Origin: Papaver somniferum
Lineage: Eukaryota; Streptophyta; Magnoliopsida; Ranunculales; Papaveraceae
DNA: 64,000 bases
Reading direction: 5' to 3'
NCBI RefSeq assembly: GCF_003573695.1
Contig: NW_020621936.1
Span: 186,001 to 250,000 of the forward strand
Shown here: one piece after another, positions 11,401 to 22,720 of the stretch
Layout: every line of letters starts with the position of its first letter
How positions within the stretch are numbered: the first letter of the stretch is position 1
Position numbers and translations under genes: made by a program
Notes under the pieces: model-generated
Told to the model about the DNA's origin: nothing
Seen by the model: the letters and a program-made list of their open reading frames with translations, nothing else
Databases searched by the model: none

Positions 11401-11480
11401 CCAAGGACAACCTAGCGATCCATTTACTAAAGGTTTGTCCAGAGGGCAAGTCTATAGATCATCGAGGGGAATGGGCTTAA
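8403..11480 (+). pseudogene. Copia pol polyprotein (protease, integrase, RT, RNase H), decayed
   Basis: Domains follow the copia order. The protease has WWIDSGATCH (8484-8515) and the GAG-pre-integrase segment has WHGRLGHVNYGSIRKL (about 8890-8935). Integrase has [24 protein letters not shown] and PQSNGIAE (9065-9370). Reverse transcriptase begins at GCKWIFKRK (10093) and includes MDVKTDFLNGELDEEIYM and the catalytic YVDDML (about 10549). RNase H has [22 protein letters not shown] and [10 protein letters not shown] (11030-11345). Stops occur at 8973, about 8998, 9306 and about 9423, with a frameshift near 10080, a TAG at 10738 and several stops at 10850-10960. It cannot make a full polyprotein. 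These enzymes copy the RNA to DNA and insert it. Confidence 0.9.
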
Positions 11481-12124
11481 AGCCTACATGTACCGAATCG
11501 TATTAAGGGAAACCCAACCTAGTTGACTGGAGATCCCAAGATCTAGGTTCAACGGAAAAACAAAAATTAAGAACGATTCACACGAAGCACCGGGGAACAT
11601 AAATAGAGATATGTTTCTACCCATTCCTATGATGACACAGTACTATTCCTATGATGACACAGTACTGCCTGTCACATAGTTAAGGATAAGCGATGCTTTT
11701 AATGATTCCTAAGATTTGGAAATTCCAAATAGGATATGGCAGGATACTCTTAAATAGGAAATCACCTATATGAAGTGAGAAGTGTGGCCGCTTCCGTGAA
11801 AACCTTTGATAGGCTAGGTTCATCTAAAAGCGCTTCATGAATTCCGGGAATTGTTCAGGGCCGATATGAACACAACCATGAGAACCAACTTGGTGAGGAA
11901 ATAAATTGTGTGATAGTTATTGTCTTGGTTTACACTTAATAAATGACAGTTCAAAGCCTCTGGCACACTGACCCAGTAGTAAGACCGATAACTATTCATT
12001 AAGGAAGGTTCAAGGCGAAAGTTAATTATCCCCATGAAATTTATTTTCGTTTGAAATCTCTTTAGTGTCTGTCTGCGTTTTCACTCACATTGTTAGTCAA
12101 TGAATTTTCATTCATGTGGGGGAT
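11481..12124 (+). other. Copia 3' untranslated region with a 22-bp tandem duplication
   Basis: No coding is seen. A 22-bp unit (attcctatgatgacacag and four more bases) is present twice in tandem at 11623-11666. The region ends with the polypurine tract gtgggggat (12116-12124) directly before the 3' LTR. Confidence 0.6.
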
Positions 12125-12741
12125 TGTTGGAAAACTGGATACAATTTTCTATATATGAATGGAAAATTCATATAACTAGTACCGTGTGGATTTGGGTGTT
12201 GGGATGGTTTATTAGTTATGGGCTTAATCCTAGTTTGGCCTATTAGTTAGGTCAAGAAGTTTCAAGTTTGAAACAGTAGGAAACCTAAAACCAGGTGTGA
12301 AGGGAAACAACCCTTCGGGAATTCAAATTGGAATTCTAGAGACACACCCCTTGAAGAAATCCTTGAAGCATCATGATTCTTCATTGAAGAGGTACTAGTA
12401 ATTCTATAAATACCTTGCACACACTTAGAGATAGGTATCAATCAGAAACCTAATTATCATCCTACTGCATTCTAAAATCATTAAGTTTGTGTTCAAGAGA
12501 GAGTTCATCACTTTAAGTTTGGTTCGCCGTTTATCGAAGTTTGGAGTGCTACTACATCGAGAAGATAGTCGTTGTATCCTGGGAGACAGACATCGATAAT
12601 CTGTAAGCACCAGTGCGGGGTGAATCTTTCTTAAGGATAGAAGATATAATCCTTGTCTCGACTTTGGTTTCTTTTAATTGGGTTTGCATTTCTCTTCTTC
12701 TCGGTTTGCTTTATTGCAGTTTATACACAAGATTGGCAACA
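12125..12741 (+). repeat. 3' LTR of the copia element
   Basis: 617 bp, the same length as the 5' LTR, starting tgttggaaaactgg and ending ttggcaaca, followed by the target copy cctag. Confidence 0.9.
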
Positions 12742-12746
12742 CCTAG

Positions 12747-12962
12747 ATTGTGATGATTATTAGGATTAAGTCAAACATTGTTGTCACCCTGTGATGTATT
12801 ATGTCGATTGGCGTCCTCACGACTCTGATTTAGTTCTTTGAGGAGCGTGGTTTGAGCGTTTTGTATAGCAGTTTGCGATCCTTGTAAGATCTCAAATGTT
12901 GTATTGTAGGATGTACGATCAAAAGGTATCTCATCAATCATCATCGTCAAGGATGTGCTCAA
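12747..12962 (-). pseudogene. N-terminal part of the interrupted Ty3-type gag
   Basis: The minus strand reads MSTSLTMMIDEIPFDRTSY and on through a Gln/Asn-rich helix (SQTAIQNAQTTLLKELNQS), which resembles the N-terminal linker before a Ty3 gag core. It continues, after the copia insertion, into the core at 7140 and below. No LTR or primer site is visible beyond 12962, so the 5' end of the host element is lost. Confidence 0.45.
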
Positions 12963-14120
12963 AGTTTTGGTCCGTTCTATTTTCTAGAACCCTACCTTCC
13001 CATTTATCCCCTTTCTTTTCCCCAATTCTGGCCGTTCTAAAAACAGCCGCTCACCTTCTTCGACTCCCTCTCCCTCTTTCTCTTTCACGTCCTAATTCTT
13101 CATCACAAAAAATTACCATGCCAGCACCATTAAGATCACCACCATCATCTTATGAAATAATTTAGTGATTGTTTCTGTTAATTATGTTATTGTCGAATTT
13201 ATTTTTTTCACTTGATTTTGAATGAGTTTGCACCAGCAGCTTCGTGCTTGTTGTGGGTTTGAAGACGATTTCAATTAGAGATTTATGATGGCTTTTTACG
13301 GTTCTAACTATGGTTTTAATTGGAACCACATCAAAAACCCTAAAAATCCATTGTAGAAACCCCCTAATTGAAAGGTAAGAAAATAAAGAATTTGGGGGTT
13401 TTATCATTCGAATTTCTTCTTCTAATTGATGAAATGGGTAGTTCCAATTTTAAATGAATTGGCGATTCTTTGTTTTCAATTGATTTGATTAGATGTTTGG
13501 ATCTGTAATTTATGGAATTAGGGTATTTTTAAGTAAATATGTTTTTTTTAAGTTGATCGTCTCCGATGGATAGACTAACGTGGAAAAGGTTAGCACCAAT
13601 GATTTCACCTGAGGTAGTTTTGCTTGTATCGGGAATTTTAAGTGTGGTGAAATTCTGGTTTCTGGCAGTGGCGAAAGACATGCTATGTTTAGTGTTGCTG
13701 GGAGTAGATTGAATACAGTTGAGTGTTATAATGTTGAGAAAGTTGAGTGAATCTAGAACTGTTTCTGGAGTTCATAGAGATGGGGTAATCTTAGAGGAGG
13801 AAACTTGGAAATGTTGTTGTTGTGGATGGTGGTGAAAATAGGGATATGGAAACGGTTTTTATGTTTGATGGGAATGACATTTTCAGGTAATTCTTATACA
13901 TTAGAAACCATGTGTATACAATTTCGATTAATACTCTTGTTGTCTGTTATTAAAGGTCGGAGCTTACAGTTTCAGTTGCTATATTGGTACCGTGCCGAGA
14001 GTCGAGTTCATGTTGAGGTACTGTTCCAACTCGGTCCGATCCAACTGATTCAGAGGTGAGGCACGATTCCAACTCGGTCCGATCGAACTGATTCATGGGG
14101 TTAGAATGTCTTTTGACATA
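12963..14120 (+). other. Possible decayed gene fragment, unidentified
   Basis: A C/T-rich leader (13000-13110) is followed by a short ORF with a good start context (accatgccagc, about 13117) that ends after 15 codons. Further on, one frame at about 13618-13745 reads CGEILVSGSGERHAMFSVAG and then SRLNTVECYNVEK before a stop; this looks like real but decayed protein sequence (NTVECYN recalls a Kelch-type strand), yet I cannot name the family. Near 14030-14095 the phrase ccaactcggtccgat(c/c) is repeated twice. No complete gene is supported. Confidence 0.3.
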
Positions 14121-14283
14121 CCCGATTTAGTGCCACATGTCATGTAACGGCCGTTAGCCGTTTTTTCAAAAAAAGAAAACGGATGAAAAAGGCCAATTGG
14201 TGGGCATTTTTTTAATTTTCAAAAAAACGTGAGCATTTTTTTAATTACATTTCCCCACATGGACATTTTATTAGTTTACCCTA

Positions 14284-14935
14284 TGTTTTTTGACTTAATG
14301 GTTGATTAACGACTTACAATAAGGTAACAGGAGCAACACATCTGTGGAAATTTTGGTGGAAACAAAATAACCATCTATTACACCTCACCGATAATGATGA
14401 ATCCTTGTTGTCACACATTTTTGACAGTAGTTGCTGATGGGTGATGGTAGTCGTCGCACTAATGATAAACTTTAAGAGTAAGACTTAATTAACCAAACAA
14501 AGCATATTCAAATGACCACATAAAACTGATGATTCCTTTCTATTCGCTCAGCTAGTTGTGCATTAGTTACGCCAATCATCCTCAAGCTTCAAGGGCTGGT
14601 GGACTGGTATGTTGCTGGACTTAATGTTTAATTAACGGCTTACACAATAAGGTAACAGGATCAACACACTTTTGGAACTTTTGGTGGAAACAAAATCTAA
14701 TAGTTGATCCTTAACGAAACCTTATTTTGTGAACCGGTGCAATTAAACTCACCAACCTGAAAACTTGGATCAAACTATGAGTCAAAAACTTAAATGACCA
14801 TCGATTAAACTTGTTAAAATTGACAGTAGTTGCTAATCGGTGATAGTAGTCGGCGCACTAATGATGAATATTAAGAATAAGACTTAATTAATCAAACAAA
14901 GTATATACACACGACCACATAACTGATGATACGTT
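14284..14935. repeat. Diverged direct repeat, two copies of about 250-300 bp
   Basis: A block starting gacttaatggttgattaacg (about 14290) recurs from about 14619 with the same order of phrases: ataaggtaacagga, ttggtggaaacaaaat, gacagtagttgct, and catataactgatgat-like ends. The second copy carries an extra segment (about 14700-14815). No coding is seen. Confidence 0.6.
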
Positions 14936-15149
14936 TTGTTGTGTCGTAGTCTGTTTTTGTTCCCCAGACCCTAATGGTTGATTTTCACAATTTTTTTTAA
15001 TAATAAGTTAACTACGTTGAATGACACTTTTAGTGAAATAATAGACCGACATTGAAATATGGAGATATGTTAATGAAGCTTTTCGGTAGGTAACATCAAC
15101 AACAATCGTGCGGAAGATGGATAGAAAACTACCTAGGGGATCCGATATC

Positions 15150-15267
15150 GAAATATAAAAAAATCCTTTGTATTGGGGATTAGCCACCAAGTTCACAAGT
15201 TTCAAAACAATGATTATATTGTTGGATGAATAAAACCCTAGAACAAATTTTTATTAACTTGATTGAA
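15150..15267 (-). repeat. LTR fragment of the 6040-6354 family
   Basis: The block aatcctttgtattggggatt, agccaccaagttcacaag and attgttggatgaataaaacc matches the LTR at 6106-6180 with scattered changes, in the same orientation. The L1-type LINE is inserted at its right end (target copy at 15268-15277). Confidence 0.6.
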
Positions 15268-15512
15268 ACATATCTTTGGATACTTATCCTTTAATTTTGG
15301 GTGAGTCACGCTCTGCAAATCGGGCGATAACTCAGTTCTCAGTTTTCTCGAGTTTCATCATTTTCAAGGCATCAATCTCATTTATTCAGGTGATTTCCAT
15401 ACTAAGTTTGTCCAATGATTGGTATCTCAATCAGCTCTCCTTCCTTTTTTAGATAATTTCTTGTTTTCGGTCTCGACTTTTCAAGTTTGGTAATAAATTT
15501 TCTAGATCTACA

Positions 15513-16737
15513 ATGAATCCAGTGACTGTAGATCTTTCAAAAACCCCTGAAATTCATCCTTCTGTCAATTTGATAGATGAAAACGATGAATCTAGATATG
15601 AAGCTTGGAGGTTTTCATTGATTGGACGATTAGATTTTGTTCATCTTAAATTTTCTGATGCTGCTACTATTCTTCGAAATCAATGGAAGTTAAAGGATAA
15701 GTATCAACTCATCCCTTTAGGTAAAGGTTTTTTTTACAATCAAGTTATCGAATATTGAAGATAAAACTTATATTACTTCTGGGAAATGCGAAGTTCATGA
15801 TCAAGTTCTTAGAGTAAGAAACTGGATTCCAAACTTCAGACCTGAGAATCAAAGAACATCTAAAGCTATGGTATGGGTTCAATTTCCAGGACTCAGTTTG
15901 GAATACTGGAATGAAGAAACACTATTTACTTTTAGTTGAGCAATTGGTATCCCCATTAAGGTTGATGCAGTTACTTTACAGTTTCAGAGTGGTTATTATG
16001 CTAAAGTGTTGATTGAGATTGATCTGGCTAAATCGATTCCTAACAAGTTACAAATTATCATTAAGTATGGATTTTTTTCTCAAGGGATAGTTCTCACTAA
16101 GCTTCCTAAATTCTGCACCAAATGTAAAATTGTGGGTCACTTAACTACTGAATGTAGAGATTCACAACATACTGAAAGAGAAGGCAATTCAACTCAAATT
16201 AAGAAAGTGATTATTATTGAACAAAATCAAAGTCCTCATTCCTCAAGTATGAAGATTACTGAAAATGTTCAACCTTCTAGCATCACTGGTAACTTTCCTT
16301 ATTCTCGGAATATTATTGAAATGGATAACTTTAGTCAGGAACCTACCCCTTCCAGTTCCAGGATGGATAAAACTATTGAAGTAACTAATATATCTATAGT
16401 TCAGGGAGTCATTAACCTTTCTTATGGTATTAATATTACAAGTAATCCTTTTGAAGTTTTACAAGAAAATGAAAATGAGCTTACTGATTCTGAAGATGGT
16501 GAAATCAAGGAGGTTAGTGCTTCTAATATTTTAGAATTTGGTTCAATTTCTCAACCCATTACTATTATACCAAAGGCTACTACTAGTACTCATTCTAGTG
16601 ATGATGTTGGTTCCAGCAAACCTTTTAAGAAAAAACCTCCTTTAAAGCCAGCTGTTGTTACTAGAAAAGCTACTAAAGAATCTCTTAAACTTATTGAAAA
16701 GGGGAGTATCTCCCCTCAACCCCCACCTTTTAAATGA
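15513..16737 (+). pseudogene. LINE ORF1 (DUF4283 / zinc-knuckle RNA-binding protein), broken
   Basis: ORF1 starts at 15513 (MNPVTVDLSKTPEIHP). A DUF4283-like region is readable across a frameshift near 15740 and a stop near 15938: FRPENQRTSKAMVWVQFPGL and IGIPIKVDAVTLQFQSGYYA. From 16006 the frame is open to 16737 and contains the knuckle FCTKCKIVGHLTTEC (CX2CX4HX4C, about 16110-16155), then a Ser/Thr/Asn-rich tail. Such proteins bind the LINE RNA. The ORF ends TGA with the last bases overlapping the ORF2 start (ATGA at 16734-16737), a termination-reinitiation arrangement common in plant L1 elements. Confidence 0.8.
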
Positions 16738-18122
16738 AGATCATCTTCTGGAATATTAGACGACTTAAAAGACAAAAGGCCAAGCATAAATTGAGAAGTT
16801 TAGTTAATTCAAATAATCCCTCTCTTGTTTGGATTGTTGAACCCAAAATTAAAACATCAAATTTTCACTTTAAACTTCCTGGAATGCATCATCAAATAAT
16901 TCATAATTTTATGGATAATTCTAAAGGTAATATCTGGGATTTTCTGGAATTGTTCAATTACTGCTCCTTATGTTATCAAGGTTATTAGTCAGTGTATTAC
17001 TATTGAAGTAGGCGAAGTCCTTGTTACTGGAGTGCATGCAAATTCTTACACTATTAACAGAAGAGAACTATGGCAAGACTTATGTGACATCAGCCTTTTG
17101 AATAAGCCCTGGTTAATCTTGGGGAATTTTAATACTATTTTTTCTACTGATGAGAAGAAAGGAGGTAGGAATCCCATTTCTACAGCAATGAAAGAGTTTC
17201 AAGATTGTGTTGATTTCTGTGGTCTGTTACAAGCTCCTAAAAGTGGGTTTAATTTTTCATGGTGTAATGGTAGGGCTGGAAGAAAAAGGATTCTCTGCAA
17301 CCTTGATAGAACCTTATATAACTTGAAATGGTTGGATAACTTTACAGGATGGAATTATAAAGTTGGTGCTAGAGGAGTGTCTGATCATAGTCCTCTTATG
17401 GGTACAAATGCAGTTATTCCTAGAGCTCCTAATCCACCATTTAGATTTCAAAAAATGTGGCTGACTTATCCTGATTTTATGCAAGTGATTTGGAATTCAT
17501 GGAAGGAAGAAATTTATGGAAATCCCATCTATGTCTTTATGAATAAACTTAAAAGACTTAAAAATTTCCTAAAGGTGTGGAATTGGGAGATCTTTGGGGA
17601 TGTAAAAGAAACCTTAAAAAGGCTGAAGAGAAGGTGCTGGAGGAAACCTTAAAATTTGATAGTGATCCCTCCAATATCAATCTGTTAAACAACTTGGTCA
17701 TTGCTAGAGAAAAATGTGATATAGCTGCAAACAACTACAACACTTTTCTCAGAGACAAGGCTAGAATCAGCTGGATTCTAGATGGTGATGTTAACACTAA
17801 TTACTTCCATACAAGAATTATGCTAATACAAGCTCAAAATTCAATAGCTGAAATTGAAGATTCTTCAGGTAATATTATTACTGATCAAAATGGTATAGCT
17901 AATGTGCTTATTGACTATTTTAGTACCAAGTTTGCTCATCAGAATGTTAGTATAAATGATTCTTTTTTTGAGGCTGCTCCTAAAGTGATAACAACTGAGG
18001 ATAATTATTATTTAGAAAAGTTGCCAACTGAAGAAGATATTAAAACTGCAATTTTTGATCTAAACCAAGATGGGGCCCCTGGACCAGATGGTTTCACTGG
18101 TACATTTTACAGATATTATTAA
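16734..18122 (+). pseudogene. LINE ORF2, endonuclease and start of reverse transcriptase, broken
   Basis: ORF2 begins at 16734 with KIIFWNIRRL, the N-terminal strand of an AP-type endonuclease, followed by WIVEPKI. The frame breaks around 16960-17030. It resumes at 17032 with PWLILGNFNTIFS, where the usual catalytic GDFN has become GNFN, and later GVSDHSPL with the catalytic Asp-His pair kept. After a frameshift near 17580-17650, ARISWILDGDVNTNYFH and the first RT block NQDGAPGPDGFTGTFYR follow. Reading then hits the transposon at 18126. The enzyme normally nicks target DNA and primes reverse transcription. Confidence 0.85.
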
Positions 18123-18125
18123 GAA

Positions 18126-20127
18126 GAGTCGTGCTGTGACGAGGTCACCCTCGTGACAGTCACAGTAAGGGTGCACCTCTGGATCCTTGGATATTATCTC
18201 ATAGATGCATACACATTCCGAGACAATATTTATAAAATAAAAATATCTTTGACTAAATTTATTATTTTTATTATTTTTTAAGTCCATGTACTTAATTTTA
18301 TTTGTCCTCTGATCCCTCTAATTTTTTATCTGGCAATTTTAGAATTCTAATCCGTGAGATTAGAACTTGTATTTTTTACTTTTTTTGATGCTTCTAAACC
18401 TAGCTAGATGCGGGTTTTTATTTCTTTTCAATTATGGATGATGATCTGATTGTGATCGATCATGTTGTCTTTATGATCTGATGATTGTGATCGATGGTGT
18501 ACCCAAGTGGTTTCTCTGTTTTCGAAAACAAAGGAAGGCTACTCAACATTTATACATCGAATCATGGATCTTTCTGATCTTTCCTGCACTAGATTCCGAA
18601 AATGGTAATACCTCTTGGAATGGAATATGGATCCCTTCTACTAACTCATTTGCACCATAATCACCTTTGATAATTATGGTTCAAACTAGTAGAAAGTGTT
18701 TTTCATTCAACTGTGTTTTTTTCTAGGACGAGAATTCTTTTTTAATTTCCTGAGACAACTCTTTTAAAAATGAAGATTATTCTATGTATTAACTCTTTTG
18801 TTTCTTCTCTAAAGATTGAAAAAATGTTGTGTCAATTTTTTTAGGGTCTTCCTCTATATACCCCCAAATTCACTAACGATACCCCTTTATCTTTGTACCC
18901 ATAAAACCTATCTTGATACCCATCAAACTAGTTAATTTTATATACCCCCGAATATATACCTAAAGAGGAACAAAATACACAACAAAACATCGAGGGAATA
19001 GAGAGATTATGAATTGGGTACAACACAAATCATACTCTTCATCTCCGTATACTCAAAGATTGGAAGATAGGGATTACGATTTGGATGAGGGAGGAAAGAA
19101 AAAACAAAAAAAAACAAATAAACCTTAATAGTATTGTTCTTCAGAACCGAAAACAAATAATGAAATACCCTAGAAAAATTTGGGATTTATAATCTGAATC
19201 TCTAAAATGGAAGAGACAACAATCATAAGAGCTTTAAAACAAAATTAACTTATTAAAGAGATTTTCTTAATCGCTTATTAGTAAAAATACTTTTGATTCT
19301 CAACAAGATAGCGAACAAGTTCCTATTGCTTAATGATGATTAATAGATACATACTACTCTGGTTCATACATAACTAATTTCTTTAGTAATGATTCTATGT
19401 CAAGCATCTAAGTTTGCTTCTATTTACATAACTTTTTTCATTAAAAAAATCAATACGAGAGGGTAAAGTGGAATTAAACACCATCATCTCTCTACTCACA
19501 TAAACTGTTCGTGGCTCTGGACATCTGGTAGTGAAACCGTAATATGAAAATATAGTTATAAGTGCATTTGATGCTTAGATGATTATTGTTTTTTAATCAA
19601 CTTCCTGTCAAACAAAAAGAAAGGATTTTCAAAGATAATCAGGAAATAATATGAAAATTGATCAGAACTAACTACTAAGGCTAAAATAATACCCTGATTT
19701 CTTTATTTTTGGATAAGAGATCTCGATGGGATTTTATTATACGGGGAGTTTTTCACGTGACATAGAGGAAGAAGGAGGAGGGGTATAGGTATAACAAAAT
19801 ATACAAAAATTAAGAATTTTTATCTTAACGAAATTTTAACTAACATAACCAATTAATGGGGTACCGTTAGTGATTCTCAGGGGTATATACAAGAAAACTA
19901 AAAATTAAGTTTTAGTCTCACGGGTTAAAATCCTAAAATTGCCAGAGGGATTAAAGGATAAATAAAATTAAAATTTAGGGACTTCAAAGACAATAAAAAT
20001 AATAAAAATATTTTTATTTTATAAATACTGTTTGGGATGTGTGTACATCTATGAGATAATATCTAAGGGTCGAAAGGTGCATCCTTACGATGGCTGTCAC
20101 GAGGGTAACCTTGTCACAGCACGACTC
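18126..20127. mobile_element. Mutator-like non-autonomous DNA transposon inside the LINE, 2002 bp
   Basis: Long terminal inverted repeats start gagtcgtgctgtgac at 18126 and end with its complement gtcacagcacgactc at 20127. Similarity between the arms runs for roughly 240 bp (18126-18370 and 19900-20127), including tattatctcatagatg against catctatgagataata. A perfect 10-bp target duplication, ttattaagaa, lies at 18116-18125 and 20128-20137. Long TIRs and a 9-11 bp duplication fit Mutator-like elements. No transposase is encoded, so it would need a partner. It landed in LINE ORF2 and so is younger than the LINE. Confidence 0.88.
18848..19897. mobile_element. Second inverted-repeat element nested in the Mutator-like element
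   Basis: The left terminus (tctatataccccc, then cactaacgatacccc, 18850-18890) is repeated inverted at the right (ggggtaccgttagtg, then ggggtatatacaag, about 19858-19892). The interior has no coding. A related right end lies at about 42635-42685 (gggggtaccgttattg, aggggtatataaag), so this is a dispersed family. I could not find a clear target duplication. Confidence 0.55.
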
Positions 20128-20137
20128 TTATTAAGAA

Positions 20138-21237
20138 TGATCTTGTTGATGCAGTGCAATATTGTTGGCTCACTCCTAGTGGAATGAATTCCAATTTTGT
20201 TGTTCTAATTCCTAAAGTTCATGGTGCTAATAATCCTAAACAATTTAGACCTATAGGTCTTAGCAATTTCTGCTTCAAAATAATTACTAAGATTGTTACC
20301 ATGAGAATTAGTAAATTCTTACCAAATATTGTGTTTCCTCAGCAATGTGCCTCATCAAAAATAGAAGTATACATGAAGAGTTTCTGCTTGCTTCTGAGCT
20401 TGTTAATGAATTACCAGTTAAAAGAAGAGGAGGAAACTTGGGGCTGAAATTGGATATATCTCAGGCTTATGACACCATGAGTTGGGATTTCTTATATAAA
20501 GCACTTACAAGCTATGGTTTCTCCAATAAATTCTGTGATTGGATTATGGTTCTTCTCAAAACTACAAAAATATCTATCACGCTTAATGGAGGCCCTATTG
20601 GATTCTTTGGAGTTGGCAGAGGACTCAAGCAAGGTGATCCTCTTTCTCCAATACTTTTTATTTTAGCTGAAGATATCTTAAGTAGGAATATTCACAAATT
20701 GGTTCAGGAGAAAAAATTTAACCTATGGTAATAAGAAAAAGAATTCATCTTACACATTTATTCTTTGCTGATGATATATTTTTGTTCTGTAATGGAAATA
20801 TGAGAAGCACTACTCATCTCAGAAATCTTTTATTGGAGTATCAAGCTGCAACTTGTCAAATTATAAACACTGCCAAAAGTAGGTGCTTTGTGGGTGGTAC
20901 CTCAGCTGTTAGAAATAGACAAATTGCTGGGTTTTTTCATATGGACATTTCTCATTTCCCTGACAAATACCTAGGGGTGATGCTGGTTCAAGGGAAGGTC
21001 AAATCAGTTCATCTTTGGCACTTAGTGGAATATATGCAAAAAAGACTTTCAACTTGGAGTAAAAGATTATTAAGCTTTCAAGCTAGACTAACTCTAGTAA
21101 AATCTGTCATGTGCAGTATTCAAGTATATAACATGTCTATTTATAAATGGCCAAAAAAAGTTGTGAAAGCTTGTGAAAGAATTATTAGAAACTACTTGTG
21201 GTCTGGTAATGCTGAAGATAAAAATGTGTCACTCTAA
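20138..21237 (+). pseudogene. LINE ORF2 continued: reverse transcriptase
   Basis: Reading resumes after the transposon with NDLVDAVQYCWLTPSGMN and FVVLIPKVHGANNPKQFRPI, the RT fingers. A frameshift near 20345-20440 leads to LKLDISQAYDTMSWDFL (first catalytic Asp), GRGLKQGDPLSPILFILAED, and after another shift near 20725 the catalytic box HLFFADDIFLF (second and third Asp). The thumb-like segment PDKYLGVMLVQGK and AYERIIRN-like part follow to a stop at 21235. Catalytic residues are intact although the frame is not. Confidence 0.9.
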
Positions 21238-22247
21238 AGTGGAACAAGGTCTGTACTCCCTATGAAGAAGGTGGTCTGGGTATTAGAAGACTAGAAGACA
21301 TGAACAAAGCTTTATTACTGAAATTTCTCTGGAAAATGCTTCATTCCACAGATGAATGGGCTCTTTTTTTCTTGGCCAAGTACACTGGCAAGAATGGTAA
21401 CTGGATTTCTTATTATAAAAGGTCTTCTATTTGGCCTGACGTTAAATGGGTAATACAAGACTTCAATGATCTTACTAGATGGGCAGTTGGTGATGGTAGG
21501 AGTATTTCTCTATGGAATGGCAGATGGATTTTTGATGATCCTATAAGCAAAATATATCCAAATAATCCTCTGATTTCTCAAAATCCTAACCAAAAAGTTA
21601 GCAGTTTAATTGTGAATGGCGAATGTATGATTCCTGAGAATTTTCTACAGTTTTTTCATGCTGCGCAACTCCCTGTCCTAAGAAATGGTGCAGACACCTT
21701 AATATGGAGCAACAGTTTATCTGGTCTTTTCACAGTTGTTGATGCAGTGAAGAAAATCAGTTCTCATATGCCCAACCTACACTGGTATAAATTTTTTTGG
21801 AATGCAACAGTATTGCCATCTACTTCAGCCAATATTTGGAAAATAACAAGAGAAGCCTGTGCAACTGATGAAAATCTGATTAAAAAGGGATTTAATATGG
21901 TATCCAGATGTTACATTTGCCACACTGACATTGATTCTCTGAATCACATGTTATGGAACTGCAAATTCAGTAAACAAATATGGAGCTGGCTGGGAGGTAT
22001 TTTTCACTTCCCTAATCCCCTATCTTTTGAAGATGTTCTTAAAAGTAGTAAATCCTCTAGCCCAATGATAAAAGAATTATGGTCTATTTGCTCTTATACT
22101 CTTATGGTAGAATTATGGTTCTTAAGAAACAACATCTGCTTTGAGAGTGACAAGCCAAATGTTATAAAAATAAAAAACAAAATCTTGAGAATTGTACATG
22201 ACTGCAAAAAAAAGAATGAAAGGCACTATGTAGGGCTCAAATACTGA
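21238..22247 (+). pseudogene. LINE ORF2 continued: zf-RVT C-terminal region
   Basis: The frame at 21300-22247 holds KALLLKFLWKMLH, WAVGDGRSISLWNGRWIFDD and WSNSLSGLFTVVDAV, then the zf-RVT motif with a Cys/His pattern (RCYICHTDIDSLNHMLWNC). This domain lies between the RT and the RNase H in plant L1 elements and probably binds nucleic acid. It directly follows the RT part after a stop at 21235. Confidence 0.85.
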
Positions 22248-22287
22248 AGATCAAATTCTGTAACATTTTCAATTACACTACAGTAAA

Positions 22288-22720
22288 GTGAAGAGAGTTA
22301 GAATTATTGAAACCTTTTTTTATCTTCCCAATATGGATGAAACTCTCTTATGCTGTGATGGTGCCTCAAGGGGAAATCCAGGGCAGGCTGGTTATGGTTT
22401 TATTGTTAGATTCTATACTGGAGATTTTATCTATGCTGAATCAGGTGGATTGGGAATTATCTCTAACTACATTGCTGAGTTTATTGCAAGTATTAGTGCC
22501 TTGGAATGGGCACTGAACAACCAAAAATTCAAAGTTATTTTGCAGATTGATTCTAAAGCTTGTGTTTTTGCTTTGATGAATAATCAGATACCTTGGTTCC
22601 TGGTAGCTAGACGACAAAGAGTAGTTTCTGGGCTGCATTCCATAGGAGGTGAATTTTTCTGCGGATCATTTTGCTAAGAAGGGAGTGTATCTTCCTAAGG
22701 GCCAAATTTAGAGATATAAT
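22288..22720 (+). pseudogene. LINE ORF2 C-terminal RNase H domain
   Basis: The domain reads CCDGASRGNPGQAGYG, then NYIAEFIASISALEWAL, then LQIDSKACVFALM, supplying the Asp-Glu-Asp of RNase H. The last part shifts frame near 22650 (SADHFAKKGVYL in the next frame). An RNase H at the ORF2 end of plant L1 LINEs removes the RNA of the RNA-DNA hybrid. The 3' UTR and a poly(A) tail with an aataaa-like signal (22878) follow. Confidence 0.88.

Larger units (their letters stand above)
7146..12741 (+). mobile_element. Ty1/copia LTR retrotransposon, gag-less, 5596 bp
   Basis: Two 617-bp LTRs (7146-7762 and 12125-12741), both TGTTGG...CAACA, flank a decayed copia pol. The flanks are cctaa on the left and cctag on the right, a 5-bp target duplication with one change. 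By eye the LTRs differ at about 33 positions (about 5 percent), so the insertion is older than the copia element at 51985-57216. It inserted into the gag of a Ty3-type element, as gag coding of the opposite strand continues on either side. No CCHC gag is found between the 5' LTR and the protease. Confidence 0.92.
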
